A DNA stretch of 64,000 bases from Gnetum montanum (taxonomy: Eukaryota > Streptophyta > Gnetopsida > Gnetales > Gnetaceae), in the NCBI GenBank assembly GCA_015680685.1, contig MNCI01030902.1, positions 526,502-590,501 on the forward strand, written 5' to 3'. Positions 10,707 to 22,966 of the stretch are shown in pieces. The first letter of the stretch is position 1, and each line of letters starts with the position of its first letter. A model generated the notes under the pieces. It had not been told where the DNA came from, did not search any database, and saw only the letters and a list, made by a program, of their open reading frames with translations. The position numbers were made by a program, and so were the translations under genes.

Positions 10707-13160
10707 ATGTCTTCTTCTTCTTATAAGCACAAAGATAGCAAACCACAAGTCCTACAAGAATGCAATGTGATATACACTCATCTAGATGAGTTTGTGCCAA
10801 ACTTCACTTCATCCTACATCAAGATGAATATCTATAATGGTGAGATATGGAGGGCAACATCACCATGACCCCTAATCGATCTGTGCCTAGGATGCTATTC
10901 AAAATCCTTAAGAAGTTGGGCATAGAAGATCTTCACAAAGAATACATTGTGGATGGATATGACATTTGAAACTACTATCTCACTAAAACACAACACAAAT
11001 GAGATCAACGTTAGTAGAAACTCCATGAAGCTACAAAGGAGAAACATTGCACCAATCTCTTATTCCTACTAAATCAAGATGACACTAAGGATCCTCCTAC
11101 TAAAGGTTCTTAACATGAAGATTCTCCTCCCCCTATTATAGATGACAAGGGTATGAACCCGAACTTGTGATCCACTATCCATAAAATAGGTTCAGGAAGA
11201 AGAAATAGCCAAGGTAGAGACTTGGGCAAGCATCACAATAGTAAGAGATCTAAGGATAATGATTGTAATAATTCTAAGAGTGGTGGAGGACACTGTGGTG
11301 ATTGTGGTAGTCCACCTTCCTTTGCATCCTCTTCATCCAATTCTAAACATTCCTCTTCATCTAATGGTTCTCAAGGAAGCTACCATCGAAACAACTGTGA
11401 TGAAGGTGATTAGTGAGATAACAATGATTGTGAAGGCCACCAAAATTGAAGGGGTGGTCAAAACCATCATTGATGTGATCAATGAAGTGATGATGAAGAA
11501 CCTCTATTGGCAACTTGATGTATGCTCAACATTGTAAAGGTAGTGAAAATCCTAACTATGCATATGGAGGATAGTCATATCAAGCACCTAGACATGAACA
11601 ATAGGCCAAGATTTGAGGGGGGATACAATTATGATTCATAGACACATCTACAAGCTTTTCATGATGCTTGTGCCTTATAGAACATAGAAATCAAGTGGTA
11701 TAAAGTCAAGCTTTTCCAAAGGATGCTCATCAAAGAAAGCTAAAAGCTAGTACAAGTCCTTAGAGCTAGAATCTATCTATAGATGGAGTACTATGTTAGA
11801 GCTATTCAATGATAAATATAAAATGTACTCTAGAGTGTCTAATCTGAGAAGGCAAATCCAAGGCTAGAAACAAGGAGCACATGAACCCTTGGATGCTATC
11901 ATGGGATGATACTATTCACTCTTACACCAATGCCCTGGCCATGGTTATTCTTAGAGGGAACAACTTCATCACATCATAGATGGGCTCAAAGTAGAAACAT
12001 GAAAAACCCTTGGGATGTATGCCGAAGGAAGATTGTCTGAAATGAGATCTCATTAGATCCAAAGGCTAATTGAGTAGGTAGCAAAAGAAGAATATGAGCT
12101 ACAAAAAAGGGAAAGTGCTAAAGAATATAATAGGGATCCTTCCATCAGAAAATGAGAGGTTTGATTATGAATCACCACTTGATGAAGTGGTGAACAGAAA
12201 GACCTTACCCATCCAAAATTTCATTTCTAATATTTTGACTAAGGTTAACAAGTTATGGGACTCTTTGAATAAAAAATTTCACACTAATTTAATCCAAAGA
12301 GTAAAATAGTGATCGTAATCATAGGTGGCAAGAAGAAGTTGAACATGCCTATCAAAAAGGTAAGGGTGAAATTGCTTTAGTACAGGAAGTTGTGGAGTCT
12401 AACTCTAATGATGAAATTGAATGTGATATTTGCCAATACAAAAATTCAAATGGAGTCTGTAGTGTGATACTTACAATAGTTGAAAGTGTACACGTTGAAT
12501 CCTCACCTAGCACGTAGGCAAGCTCTAAGATGATTTCCTTACCTTCAAGGCAGTCTAAGACAGTTCCACCAGTAATAACAAGCTTACTACCCAAATGGAA
12601 CTCCTCCACAACCTTATAAATAATACCAATAATGGTACCAATCACAATCATGGGGAATGCCACCACCAAGGTATTAGTACCCTTATAGGCAACCAAATCC
12701 ATACGGGTACTATGTTCAGTAGCTCATCTTCCCTAGAATTTTTGCAAGTCATGCATCATTTCAACATCACTATTAACCTCCATAGTACCACAAAACACAT
12801 TTTTTATCTACTTAAAGAGAAAACCCATATCTATATCCATATCATCCTCTACATCCCTATGCACATACACCTCTATGTTCAACCTAGTTACCTCCTACTC
12901 CATCCATGTAGGATAAGATTCCTTCATAGCCACAACAATGAAATCCTACAAGGGCTATACACTTAAAACCAATTTTTTAGCTAAGTTGTTAGGACAATCA
13001 ATCAAGAAAAAGATATTTCTTTTAACCTAGTAGCCCTCTTCAGCCCTCACAACCTACTTAAACTGATCACCCTGCATCTCCAACACCCTCATCCTCTACA
13101 TCAAATACCTTTGAGTGCCCTTCAAACCAAGTGCCAACTTAGATCCATATTATAATGCTA
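10707..13160 (+). pseudogene. Element B gag remnant
   Basis: The frame opens MSSSSYKHK, followed by a VIYTHLDEFVPNFT block that matches VVYTHPNEY(I/V) in F and C. A Ser-rich, Asp/Asn/Lys-rich stretch at 11222-11537 precedes the retrotransposon gag domain (about 11540-12080), where GWKQG- and EPLDAI-like sequence can be read. A Cys/His motif starts CDICQYK at about 12421, with the His replaced by Asn in this copy. A Pro/Tyr/His-rich tail follows. The frame changes several times and contains stops. Capsid protein remnant. Confidence 0.85.
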
Positions 13161-13164
13161 ATTC

Positions 13165-13666
13165 ATGCTATTTTTTACTGGATCAAGGTTGGTAATCTTT
13201 CTACAAAAATATCTAATCTTGGAAGTCCACTCATTTATCTACAAATCACTGGATAGGAGCCATGCAAGGCTTTTCTTGATTCTGGTTCCAATTTTAATCT
13301 CATCTCTCATGACATGTACAAGGCCTGAAACCTACCACCTCTCAAGAAAAGTAACATTTATCTAGAATTAGTAGATCAATTGATTACCATGCCTTTGGGA
13401 TTAGTAGAGAACATTATGACCATAGTTTGTGGGTGGTTCTATCATGTTGATTTTCTAGTGATCAAGGTGGACAACTGCAAAAGTAACTTCCCCATCATTA
13501 TGGAAAGGGATTGGTTAAGCATTGTTGATGCAAGTATGGGTATAAGGAACCTATCTTTAGAAATATCTAAGGAAAATAAACTAGGTAAGGTTAAGAAGAA
13601 GTGTATTCCATGCATCACATATAGCAATAATGAGTGCAATTGTGTGCAAAATATTTGATCAATCAA
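13165..13666 (+). pseudogene. Element B aspartic protease remnant
   Basis: The active-site block FLDSGSNFNLISH is at about 13272-13310, with Asp intact. The segment 13380-13658 then encodes MPLGLVENIMTIVCGW, a DFLVIKVDN block and MERDWLSIVDAS (the family's GRAWLSTIDA block with Gly changed to Glu). Immediately after come LSLEISKE and CITYSNNEC, as in F. A frameshift separates the two halves. Confidence 0.85.
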
Positions 13667-14219
13667 GAGTACCTACATTAAGGTATGTAATCAGTGTGCA
13701 TAAGAAATTAACATTCAAAGGTTTTTGTATGTAGTAGCCACAAAGTAGGAGGGCACCCAATGGATGATAGCTTATTCAGATAGCAACATAATATGCATGG
13801 AGCCAACTGAGAGCCTAACATGTGCATATGTTGAAGGTGTGAACAAAACTGAACAAGTTCATTCCAAACTCTCTAATGAAGATGATGATACCTATTGGGG
13901 AGAGTTAGAAATCCCTAATCACTTTAAGTAGGAGCCCTTAGAGCTAAAAACATTACTAGCTAGTATCGAGTATGAATTTTTAAAGAATGGTAAATTGGTC
14001 ATCATTAATGCCAAACTTACTTTTGAACAAAAAGAAAAGTTGTTAAAGGTGGTGAATAAATGGTCAACAGTCTTTGCTTGATCATATCTAGAGCTAATAG
14101 GAATTAATCCAAGGATATGCTAGCATTACATCTACACCAACCTAGCCACGAAGCCTAGAAGGTAGCTGTAGAGGTGGCTAGATGGCTAGATCCCAAATTA
14201 AAGTAGATCATCAAGGAGT
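13667..14219 (+). pseudogene. Element B linker between protease and RT
   Basis: This is part of the polyprotein between protease and RT, without a recognised domain. It is acidic around 13860-13930 (EDDDTYWGELEIPN is readable) and matches the corresponding linkers in A and C. Stops are frequent. Confidence 0.6.
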
Positions 14220-14990
14220 AAATAGACCAACTCCTCAAGGTAGGGTTCATCTATCCCATTGCAGATAGTGAGTGGGTTAGCCCACTCATAATTGAATAGA
14301 AGAAGGGAGGTAAATGATAGGTTTGCCTCAACTTCATTTTGTTGAATATGGCAATATTTAAAGATCATTTTCCTTGGTCATTTATGGATTAAGTGTTAGA
14401 CACCATATCTAGACATTGTTATTATAGCTTCTTTGATGTTTATAGTGACTATAACCAAATACAAATTACACATGAAGATCAGGCCAAGACAACATTCACA
14501 AGTCCCTGGGGGACTTTTGCATATTATAAGATGCAATTTGGTCTAGGTAATGCCCTGACAACCTTTCAATGCTTGGTCTTGAGTATCTTTCAATAGCAGA
14601 TTAGTTGTGGTGTTGAAGTCTTCAGGGATGACTTTTCCACCTATAAAGCTACATTTGAGCAAACCTTGGATCACCTTGAGCAAGTATTAAAGAGATGTGT
14701 TGAAACAAACCTATAGCTCAACTAGTAAAAGAGCCATCTCATGGTCCAAGAAGGCATTGTGCTAGGGTACCAAATTTCATAGAAAGGGATTAATGTAGAC
14801 CCAAAATTGATAAGGGTCATCCAAGGAATAATACACCAACTAAACACCATTAAATATGTTCAGTTATTCCTTTGACACATTAGCTACTATTGGTGATTCA
14901 TAGATAATTTCTCTAAGATCACAAAGTTGTTGGTAGAGCTTACAAAGAAAGATGCACCCTTCATCTAGACCAAGGAATGTAAATACAAAT
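14220..14990 (+). pseudogene. Element B reverse transcriptase remnant
   Basis: Landmarks in order: a decayed KWRVCIDF-type block at about 14310-14335; DTISRHCYYSFFDVYSDYNQI, AKTTFTSPWGTFAYYKMQFGL and NALTTFQ at 14393-14596; then VFRDDFS at 14618-14632. The residue before the two catalytic aspartates is Arg instead of Met, but both aspartates remain. Several TAG stops interrupt the frame. Confidence 0.9.
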
Positions 14991-15049
14991 TCCAATAATT
15001 AAAGGAGAAACTCATAGAAACACCAATTCTATGAGCACCAGACTAGTCT

Positions 15050-15460
15050 AGACCTTTCCATATTATGATAGATGCATCTAACTATGCTTCGGCAGTAATG
15101 CTCATGCAGATAGATGATAAGAAACATCCATACTACATCCACTACCCAATTCAAAGCATTGTGGGAGCACAATTAAACTACACTACCACAGAGAAAGAAC
15201 TCATGGAAATGGTGTACATGCTAGAAAAGTTTAAGCACTATGTGCTTTGTTACAAAGTATTTGTGCATACAAACCACAATGTAATTTACTTTCTCATGAA
15301 CAAGCCAATGGTGAGCCCTTATGTCATACAGTGGCTCATGATCTTGCAAAAATTTGATCTCACTATGGTAGATCAAAAAGGGACCAAGAATATTGTTGTT
15401 GACCACCTCTCTTACTTAATATGGGATAATAAAGAGGAGGAGAGCTCACTCTCTGATTAG
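15050..15460 (+). pseudogene. Element B RNase H remnant
   Basis: One uninterrupted 131-codon frame runs from MIDASNYASAVMLMQ (15065) through NYTTTEKELMEMVYMLEKFKHY and HTNHNVI to DLTMVDQKGTKNIVVDHLS. This covers nearly the whole gypsy RNase H plus its C-terminal connection. The DAS Asp and the TEKEL Glu are kept, while the usual TDH is TNH. It is the longest intact domain of element B. Confidence 0.92.
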
Positions 15461-15654
15461 TTTCTAGATGGACTCCTCTTTATAGGAGTGATGAATGAAA
15501 AAAAATTGCAAAAATAATATGGTATAAGGGCATTCTCACATCTCTTCTCACTCAATAGATGCCATAAGACTCGAATTTTAGGAAAAAGCAAAAATTTCTT
15601 CATTGGGCCAAATTCTTCATAGAAATCAATAGACACCTTTACAAGGTGTGTGTT

Positions 15655-16480
15655 AATGGCCTATTTCGTTGGTGTGACCCTGATGAAGTTCAGCTACATG
15701 TTCTTTAGGATGCTCATGAAGGGCCTTGTAGAGGTCACTATGTAGGGAGATACATGGCCATAAAAATCCTAATGATAGGATACTATTAGCCTACAATATT
15801 TAGGGATGTTCACTAGTTTGTTAGGTCTTATGAACATTATCAATGAGATAGGAGGATGATCACTCACATGGAAGGTCCTCAATAGTGGATTTAACCAATA
15901 TAACCTTTCAACATATAGGGCATTGACTTCATGGATCCCATCACACCCATGTCTAATAGAAAGGTGTATATTATAGTAGGAGCTAACTACTACACAAAAT
16001 GGGTAGAAGCAGTAGCCATTACTGATTGTACATCATCCACTGGTACCAAATTTATACAAAAAAATATTTGGAATAGGTTTGGGGTGGCATGCTCACTAAT
16101 TTCTGATAATGAAACTCATTTCATAGGTGCAACCTTTAGAAAGTTAATGTAATGCTTGGGAGTAGAACATAAATTAACAACACCTTACCACCCCCAAGCC
16201 AATGGTCAAGTAGAGGTAACTAATCAAGATCACAAAAATACTAAGATGAACCATTAGCAACTATAGGAAGGATTGGAGTACAAAACTTAGCGATGCTCTT
16301 TGGGCTTATTGTTCAACTTGGAAACTTTCTATTGGCTATTCTTCCTATGAGTTAGTGTATGGGAAACTTCTAATGCTCTCGATTCAATCTGAGCTTCATA
16401 CACTCTCAAGAAGCTATGAACTAAATCTTGACCTATGTCTAGCATAGAAAGAAAGATTAATGAACTTGAACATGTTAGAT
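15655..16480 (+). pseudogene. Element B integrase remnant
   Basis: The zinc region at about 15700-15870 shows DAHEGPCRGHY. The catalytic core at 15931-16152 shows MDPITPMSNRKVYIIV, the block KWVEAVAITDC, then FGVACSLISDNETHFIG (second Asp present) and, after a stop, NGQVEVTN (Glu present). The first Asp lies in the GIDFMDP block just before the longest open stretch. So the three catalytic acids survive, but frameshifts and stops break the frame. Confidence 0.9.
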
Positions 16481-16840
16481 GAAAATTGATTAGTGGTCCT
16501 ATCCTTGAATGAGGTGAACAAGGAATTCAACAAGCAACATCATGACCTTAGAATTAGGAAAGTAAAACTTCAATCAAAAGATAAGGTTATCTACTAGAAC
16601 CCCACACATGTATGCCAAAAGATAAAATTCCAAACATTGTCGGAGGAACATTATGTAATCAATCAAACCGTTCTCTCTATGGACATGTTGATCTACAAGC
16701 TTGAATGCCCAAATAAAAAGTAGTTGGTCAACATCCAACAAGTAAAGCCTTTCCTAGAACTAAGGTAGGCTAGTGTAACTACTACCTTAATAGATGGACA
16801 ACCACATTCTATTTTTCAGATCTCCTCCTTCCAACTTAGT

Positions 16841-16851
16841 TTTGGGGGAGG
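16841..16851 (+). other. Element B G-run motif after integrase (PPT-like)
   Basis: TTTGGGGGAGG followed by TGGCGATCC. It corresponds to 1031 in A, 28510 in F, 49392 in C and about 59909 in D. It was first taken for the LTR boundary, but target duplications and LTR ends place the LTR elsewhere. Confidence 0.6.
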
Positions 16852-18910
16852 TGGCGATCCATGTTGATAGTCCATTTGGCTTCTTAATTTTTTTACCTTT
16901 TTGTTTTTCACATTTTTTATTTTTACAAATTTTTTATTTTTCTAATTTTACACCATCTTTAGTACCTTTGAACTTTCTTAACTATTTTTCACTTTATTAT
17001 GTATTTTACTTTATTTGGTTTTGTTTTGTACAAGTGTGATATTTTCTTATTTTTACAAATAATAAGTGTTTTATTGTCATAGGACATAGTGTTGCTATTG
17101 TTGGTTACTAATGATGGTTTTTGCTTAATGTGTGATTATCAATGTCTAGTTTCTATTTTTAAATTTTAATGTTTGATGACTTTAACATGGTTTATTTTTC
17201 ATGGAACAGGTAGTAAGTCCATGTCATCCACCCATCCAATGAACTCTATGGTTTTCCTTGTTCTAGAAATTTGATGTCCCTTTTCATTAAAGAAACTTTT
17301 AACTAATCGGTGACCTTGGTAATTCTAGAATTAGGAAGGATTCAAAAGTTTTTAAAGGGTGTGACTTCAAGGAGACTCAATATTAGTTGCACTCTTCTAC
17401 TTACTTGAGTGCTTATGTGTTTTTCCAAAAACTTCTTACTATTTCACACCAACCACTAATAGGAAGTCAAATAATGTCATTGCATGGTGTGGTTCACATC
17501 CATAAAAAATGATGGGAATTCAAAGAAAACCCATTCGACACAAATAAGTCCTCACATGGTGTGGTTTTCATTTCAAGAAAAACACAATTGGATTTCAAAG
17601 CACATCCCTTGGACAAATAAATGGGCTACAAGCACTAGTTATGGGACTTGAATAATTTGCACCTATGTTTGAAGGTCCCATCTAACTAAGGCCCTCTCTC
17701 TCACTTCCTACTTCTCTTTTTTTCTATTTGTGGAATGGTGGTTGTTTTGTAGAAGTATTCTTGTGTCTCAAGTGGGTGGATTGATCTTGAAGTGGTAATG
17801 CAAAGTTATTGAAAGGGGATGATTTTGGTCTAGACTAAGGATGGAAATTCTTGGGTCATTTTAAACATAAATTCTATAATGGACTTTTTATGACCTCAAT
17901 TCAAAACTCCATTCCACCCTCTCTATCATCCATCCATGCTATGATAACTCACCTCACTACCATGTTCTATATTATGATCTCTTTCTTGGTCTGATGTGTT
18001 GGGATTCTTGGGTAGATTCTTTCAGGTTTATCCCTAACTTTTCATGACCATTAATTGATTGTGGGGCTCACGAACTCTTCAGTTGAGATTATGCAAGGGA
18101 AAAAAGGAAATAAGCCTACTATGGGGAGGACCCTCTTGCATAGCTCTTAGCTTGATTAGTTAAGGTTCCTTACCTTTGACATCACTACAATCCTATCTTT
18201 CACATATTCCATTGATTATATCACTCAATATTCTTTAATCTTTCATTTCATTCATCCACTAAATCAATTTTTCTTCATTTTCCAAAATTTATGAGCTTTA
18301 ACATTCTCTTATCATGTTTTCATATTTCTCTTGGTCCTTTAGGCCTTCATTTGACCATAGTTTCATCCAAAATTTCCTTGTATTCTAAAAGTTTGAGCAA
18401 AGTCAATAGTGATCACTGGCTACATTGACAAGTCCTCATCGATGCAATGCATACATGCTATATATACCACCTAGCACTTAGGAATTTTTTGAAAATTGCT
18501 CATAACATATAGGGAGATTTTGCAATTTTTTAGAGCCCAAAACCTTCTAGAGCTCATAACTTCCTAATTGTTTATCCAAATCACTCCATTTTTCAACCCT
18601 ACACTTACCAGAGGTAGGATCTTTATCATGGGGGCTACAAACCTTAAGGTTTCCAATGGAAAATTTCTGAAAATTTTTCTAACTCCCCAAAGTGTTAATA
18701 ACATTAATAACATAAAAACATTAAGTTTTTCAAAGATTAACCCTTCCAATAACCTCTGGGATGGTTCATTAATGATAATACATAAATAAAACAACAATTG
18801 AATTAATTAAATCAGCCATAATCATAACTTAGCCAAGTGTAACTATCCTTAAGAGATAAGGTATTCCAATTGCTTTAAGATTACACAATGATTGCTAGTC
18901 CATGGTCTCA

Positions 18911-18922
18911 TTGTGATTACAG
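18911..18922 (+). promoter_or_regulatory. Candidate splice acceptor of element B third ORF
   Basis: TTGTGATTACAG stands directly before the ATG of the third ORF. The 12 bases are identical in X (9191-9202) and C (47448-47459, minus), although the surrounding sequence has diverged widely. F and G have a variant ending TGTGTGCAG or TGTGTGTAG, also directly before an ATG. An AG-ended motif at the first codon suggests expression from a spliced subgenomic RNA (inference). Confidence 0.5.
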
Positions 18923-21756
18923 ATGGCACAAAAATAGAAACACCCACATGAAGGAGAAACCTCGCAACCATGGGAGAAGTAGCCCATAGCTAGAAGTGGC
19001 CAACAAGAACAAGGCCAAGAACTACCAGAGGTGATCCATGTAATGGGACATCTTTGTGAGGAGCCTGAAGTGGAATCTATCCAATAGATTCTAGAAGAAG
19101 AAGTGTCAATAGAACAATCCCAAAGAGGGGAAGTGCCTGGACCTACGCCAAGGCTTAAGGTCACTTTGACTCAAGCCTACCTTCATATCATCAGGTCCTA
19201 AGATGTTGAATGATCTGTTTTTCAACAGATCAAATTTGGGCCACTTTTGGAGAAAGCTCTAAAGGATGTGAAAACAAAACTAAAATTCTCTCCCATGTGG
19301 CCAATCATCACATCCAGTGGTGAATGGTACATGGGAGAGACATATCTCTTCTGGAGTAGTTGAAGGCTGAGGTCCATTGTCAAAATTAAGGACATTCAAG
19401 TGTTCTATTTGGTAGAAGCTATTGCATAGGCACTTGGGTTTCTTGATATAAGAACATGATTGGCTGAACTGTCCATAAAAGGTAATCCTAAGGCCAAGAG
19501 GAAGTAGACCCAATGTTGTTATGGGGTTAACCATAACGAGTATAGTGTGCTTACATCGATGGAGCAAATTTACTTCAAGATTGTAGCCTCTTACCTTAAT
19601 CCAATGGTGAGGCCAAGCAAGGTAACCACCTTCTCTACCCAAGCATGCACCACTCTAAGTAGGAAATTTCCCGTTAACCTTCCATAGCTGATCTACTTAG
19701 AGATTGAAAAGCACATTAAGGAGAATGAACATGGAAGGAAGACCTTGCCCTTTTTGTGCCTCATTCAAAAACTCTACAAGAGGGTAGGAATTGTTTGCTA
19801 TTCTAATGATACCCTCAAGCATGCTCCCTTGGCCTAATGGTCGAAAATTTTAAAAGATAAAATGCTAGCTACAACCCAAAAAGAGGACTAGCCACCACCA
19901 CCACCCACTCAAGAAACAACACTGAAGGCTCATGCAATCATGGAACATCTACATAAAATCTAAGAATAACTCTTGAGTGAACAAGAGCAATGAGCAAGAA
20001 TGAGTGGGGTAGATCCATCTATATATCAGCCAATGATGAGTCACCTTAATGAGGTGGCTCAAATAGTTAGTCAGATGGAGAGAGGTTGTCCAATCTTCTC
20101 TACCTAGTAAATGCAACTACCTATGAGGTCAGATTCCAATGCTTGAGATGTGACAATGTCACTATCAACACACCATCTATTCCTAGAAATATTTTGGAAT
20201 GCTACCACTTTCTCAGTGCAGTTGGAGGAAGCTGAAGAGGCAACTATCTTGGTGATGCAGCACCATGGGTAGGAGACAATGGTTGAAGTGATGGTTGATC
20301 ATGTAGCAGAAGCATTGAATGCACCCACAACATCTATACAAATGTATCTATGCTTTGAGATGTGTAGACATCTGCAGGCATGGTTAGCATGAAGTTAGAT
20401 GCATCCCAACATGAAAATTTGCTAGAACAACTAACTCCAGACATCTTTGTTCTTTTAGAAAATATTATTGTGATCTAGTTGAAGATACTTAATGCAAGGG
20501 GAAAATGCATTATCCTAGAGGGGAAACTCAAAGGAGCCTAAGAAAGAAACCAATTCTTGGCTGTGGAGGTTATCAAAATTCATGCCTAACTTGCAAATCC
20601 TATGATCCTCAACCCAATAATAACATGAGACAAAGCTTTCAAATAACTTCAAGAAAGATTCTACAAGGCTAAGGAGGAGGCATTTATAGCCATCTTCAAC
20701 CAATCTGTAGCTGAGGCAGAAACACACTCAATCAAAAAGGACTTGGAATAGATGCACTAGGAGAATGAAGCTTTGACCACACAAAATTATTTCCTATGAA
20801 ATGTTGATGCTTAGAAGGATCAAATGTAGGAATTTCCTTATCAATAGCAAGGGTAACTTGCTAGGGTAAACACTGAACTAAGGAGATTGGTTGTGAAAAA
20901 TATTAATTTATCAATGGGGGAAGTGTGTGCCTTGCATAAAAAATCAACCATTGAAATCACCTCTTGGAGGAATGAGGCCCTCAAATTCAAGAAAGTGAAG
21001 AATCACTACAGGAACCAAGTTGGCCTATAGAAGGAAGTGAATGAAAAACAAATTCAGATGGCAAAGTGAAATTGAATTAATCCTTCCAACAACTCCAATA
21101 AGGAACAGAAATGTAGCAACCCATCATTGATGGGATCGATGCCTACAACAAAGTGGAGATCTTCTTGAAGGAGTTACAAATTGAGGAAATCATAGAGTAT
21201 ATAGAGTTGGCTAATCTTTGATATGCAAACTTGGAATGTTGATGCCTACAACAAAGTAGAGATCTGCTTGAAGGAGTTCCAAATCAAGGAATTGATAGAG
21301 TATATGTAGTTGGCTAATCTTTGATATGCAAACTTGTTAATGTTGACTATTAGACAACCATGGTTAGAATTGGAATAGCAAGTGGCTAGCTTATATTTGT
21401 TATATGAGGCAGAGTTCAAGCATCACAAAGATGCCAAGCATAAGCTTGAGATTGAAAATGCTAAACTCAAAGTTTTCAAAGCCTAATTCAGAGATCAATG
21501 ATCAATCACTAAGAACATAGCTAGATGAATGAATGACTACTAGGAGCTAAAAGTCATAGTTAGGATGTTCGACAAACACAAATAGTTTGCTGCCTAGTTC
21601 GTCAATGCAAAAGAGTTATTTCCAGTAATCCCATGTCCTTGGGATGTGCTCATTTCAACCCACATTGGGGAAGCTACTTGGATGGTGCATGATCCTCTAA
21701 GTAAGGAAGAGAAAATGAATTGGATGCTTTCCAGCTCCTTCCTAAAGTTGCAATAG
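18923..21756 (+). pseudogene. Element B third ORF (env position), unknown function
   Basis: About 944 codons between integrase and the 3' LTR, homologous to 44688-47447 in C. From the ATG a single frame can be followed through a Gln/Glu-rich stretch to MWPIITSSGEWYMGETYLF (about 19290-19345). A frameshift near 19450-19550 leads into YFKIVASYLNPMVRP, then INLP-type LIYLEIEK and ENEHGRK. The remainder is mostly charged and coiled-coil-like. It ends with PWDVLISTHIGEATW and SKEEKMN. The middle block faintly recalls the 'putative plant transposon protein' sequences found beside plant gypsy elements (recollection, low certainty). No signal peptide or clear membrane segment is seen, so an envelope role is not supported. 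Confidence 0.75.
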
Positions 21757-22091
21757 TAGCAAGATAGTCGTAGCCACCTCAACCATCATTCATGTGTGAA
21801 GCTAGTAAAGGTCCCTCAGAGCCTCAAGAACCACCATCACCTAGGACCATCTAATCTTCTCTAGAAAGCTTCACACCATCAAGGAATGTGCTATCCAATT
21901 TTAAAGGGTTGAGTCATGGTGTTCAATTTTGTGTCTTGAACACCTTCATTTTTTGTAATGTGTGGATCCATAAAACTGAGCATTCCATTTTTTTTGTTAA
22001 GTTAGTCAATTTTTTTTGTTTGAATAAAAGTCAATCAATAATCCCATACCTTCCCAAATTTGTAAAATAATTTGAGGACAAGTTTTTATTT
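21757..22091 (+). other. Element B spacer between third ORF and polypurine tract
   Basis: About 335 bp with no coding frame. It contains a T-rich stretch and a segment (22020-22090) shared with X at 9440-9520 and, inverted, with F, C and G just inside their polypurine tracts. Confidence 0.6.
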
Positions 22092-22104
22092 AGTCATGGG
22101 TGTA
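22092..22104 (+). other. Element B polypurine tract
   Basis: AGTCATGGGTGTA immediately before the 3' LTR start TGATGAG. Same motif and position as in X, C, D, F and G. Confidence 0.78.
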
Positions 22105-22966
22105 TGATGAGCTGTGTTTAGTTGGCTACATCGATAAGGCCTTGTTAATGCAGCCTCATCGATGAGGCCTCGTCGATGCAATGTTGAAAATTAGTTATAA
22201 ATACACACTTGCAACTACATTTATGACAAGTAGAGTTTGCAGTTATAATGGAGCTCTTGTAATTTTTTCATTTGAAAGTTAAAAATTTTCCCTGAGTGCC
22301 TACAGCAGGAATCATTGAGTGTACAAATCTTTATTTGAGCATTGTTGTACTTGAGCATGACAATGTGTGTGGCAGTAAAGAGCTTTTTGATAAACCTTGC
22401 AGTGCTTTGGATAGATTAGCTATTTCAATTATGCATTCAATGCTTTTAATTATTTATTAAATGTTTTTCATTAGTTATTAAATATTTCTCAATTATTACA
22501 TTAATGAAGAAATTAAGCCAGATAGATTACATACATAAGTATGACCGCTTTGAGCATAACATGTATTCACTTACTAATCCCAGCAATGTTATTGCTTGGT
22601 ATGCCCAATAGCAGATATGTGGGTTTAAGATGTGTATGAAAAGTGGAATTGGATGCTTATGTTAGGATTAGTTAAATGCTAGTTAATTAGTTAATTTGGA
22701 TTAGTTAATCAAATTCCTTTTATCTACATTTCTAGCACCAAACCATAAAACACAAAATTATAAAAATTATATGCCTTAGTTACAATCAACCATACCAACA
22801 AAAATCATAAGTGTAATTAGGAAGATAATGATTAACCTTAAGGCCAAATTCGCTTCCTAAGGGACTAGTGCACCAAAAATGATAAAGTTTATGGAATTTA
22901 ACCGGATTGCACATGAACACTTTATTATTCATATGGTTAGACGTAGGGGTACCTTGCCACTAATCA
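22105..22966 (+). repeat. Element B 3' LTR (862 bp)
   Basis: TGATGAGCTGTG...ACTAATCA. It aligns with the 5' LTR at 9618-10551, including palindromic GATGAGGCC repeats (22122-22180), TATAAATA (22195-22203) and the end region. It is followed by the target duplication TTAGC and then the rest of the X LTR. Confidence 0.88.

Larger units (their letters stand above)
16481..18922 (+). other. Element B non-coding region between integrase and third ORF
   Basis: About 2.4 kb with no supported frame past the end of pol. It contains a G-run motif (16841-16851), a strongly U-rich tract (16890-17070), a candidate splice donor CAG/GTAGTAAGT at 17207-17218, a second G-run (TCATGGGGGCTAC, near 18626-18638) and, at its end, TTGTGATTACAG directly before an ATG. 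Candidate donor and acceptor would make an intron of about 1.7 kb. That is inference; no transcript is available. Confidence 0.55.
9618..22966 (+). mobile_element. Element B: complete Athila-like retrotransposon, 13.3 kb
   Basis: The order is 5' LTR, tRNA-Asp-type primer site, gag, protease, RT, RNase H, integrase, non-coding region, third ORF, polypurine tract, 3' LTR. It is inserted in the U3 of the X LTR. The flanks are TTAGG (9613-9617) and TTAGC (22967-22971), a 5-bp duplication with one difference, and the X LTR continues on both sides. All coding parts carry stops and frameshifts. The LTRs are 934 and 862 bp and clearly diverged, so the insertion is old. Confidence 0.9.

Noticed and set aside
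16852-22966. A 6 kb LTR containing an ORF (and likewise 43504-49391 and 25769-28509 as LTRs)
   Set aside because: The G-run at 16841 first looked like the polypurine tract. The perfect AAGTC duplication of F, the TG...CA ends, and the sharp stop of homology in F, B and C at about 810-930 bp show that the LTRs are short and that the ORF is internal.
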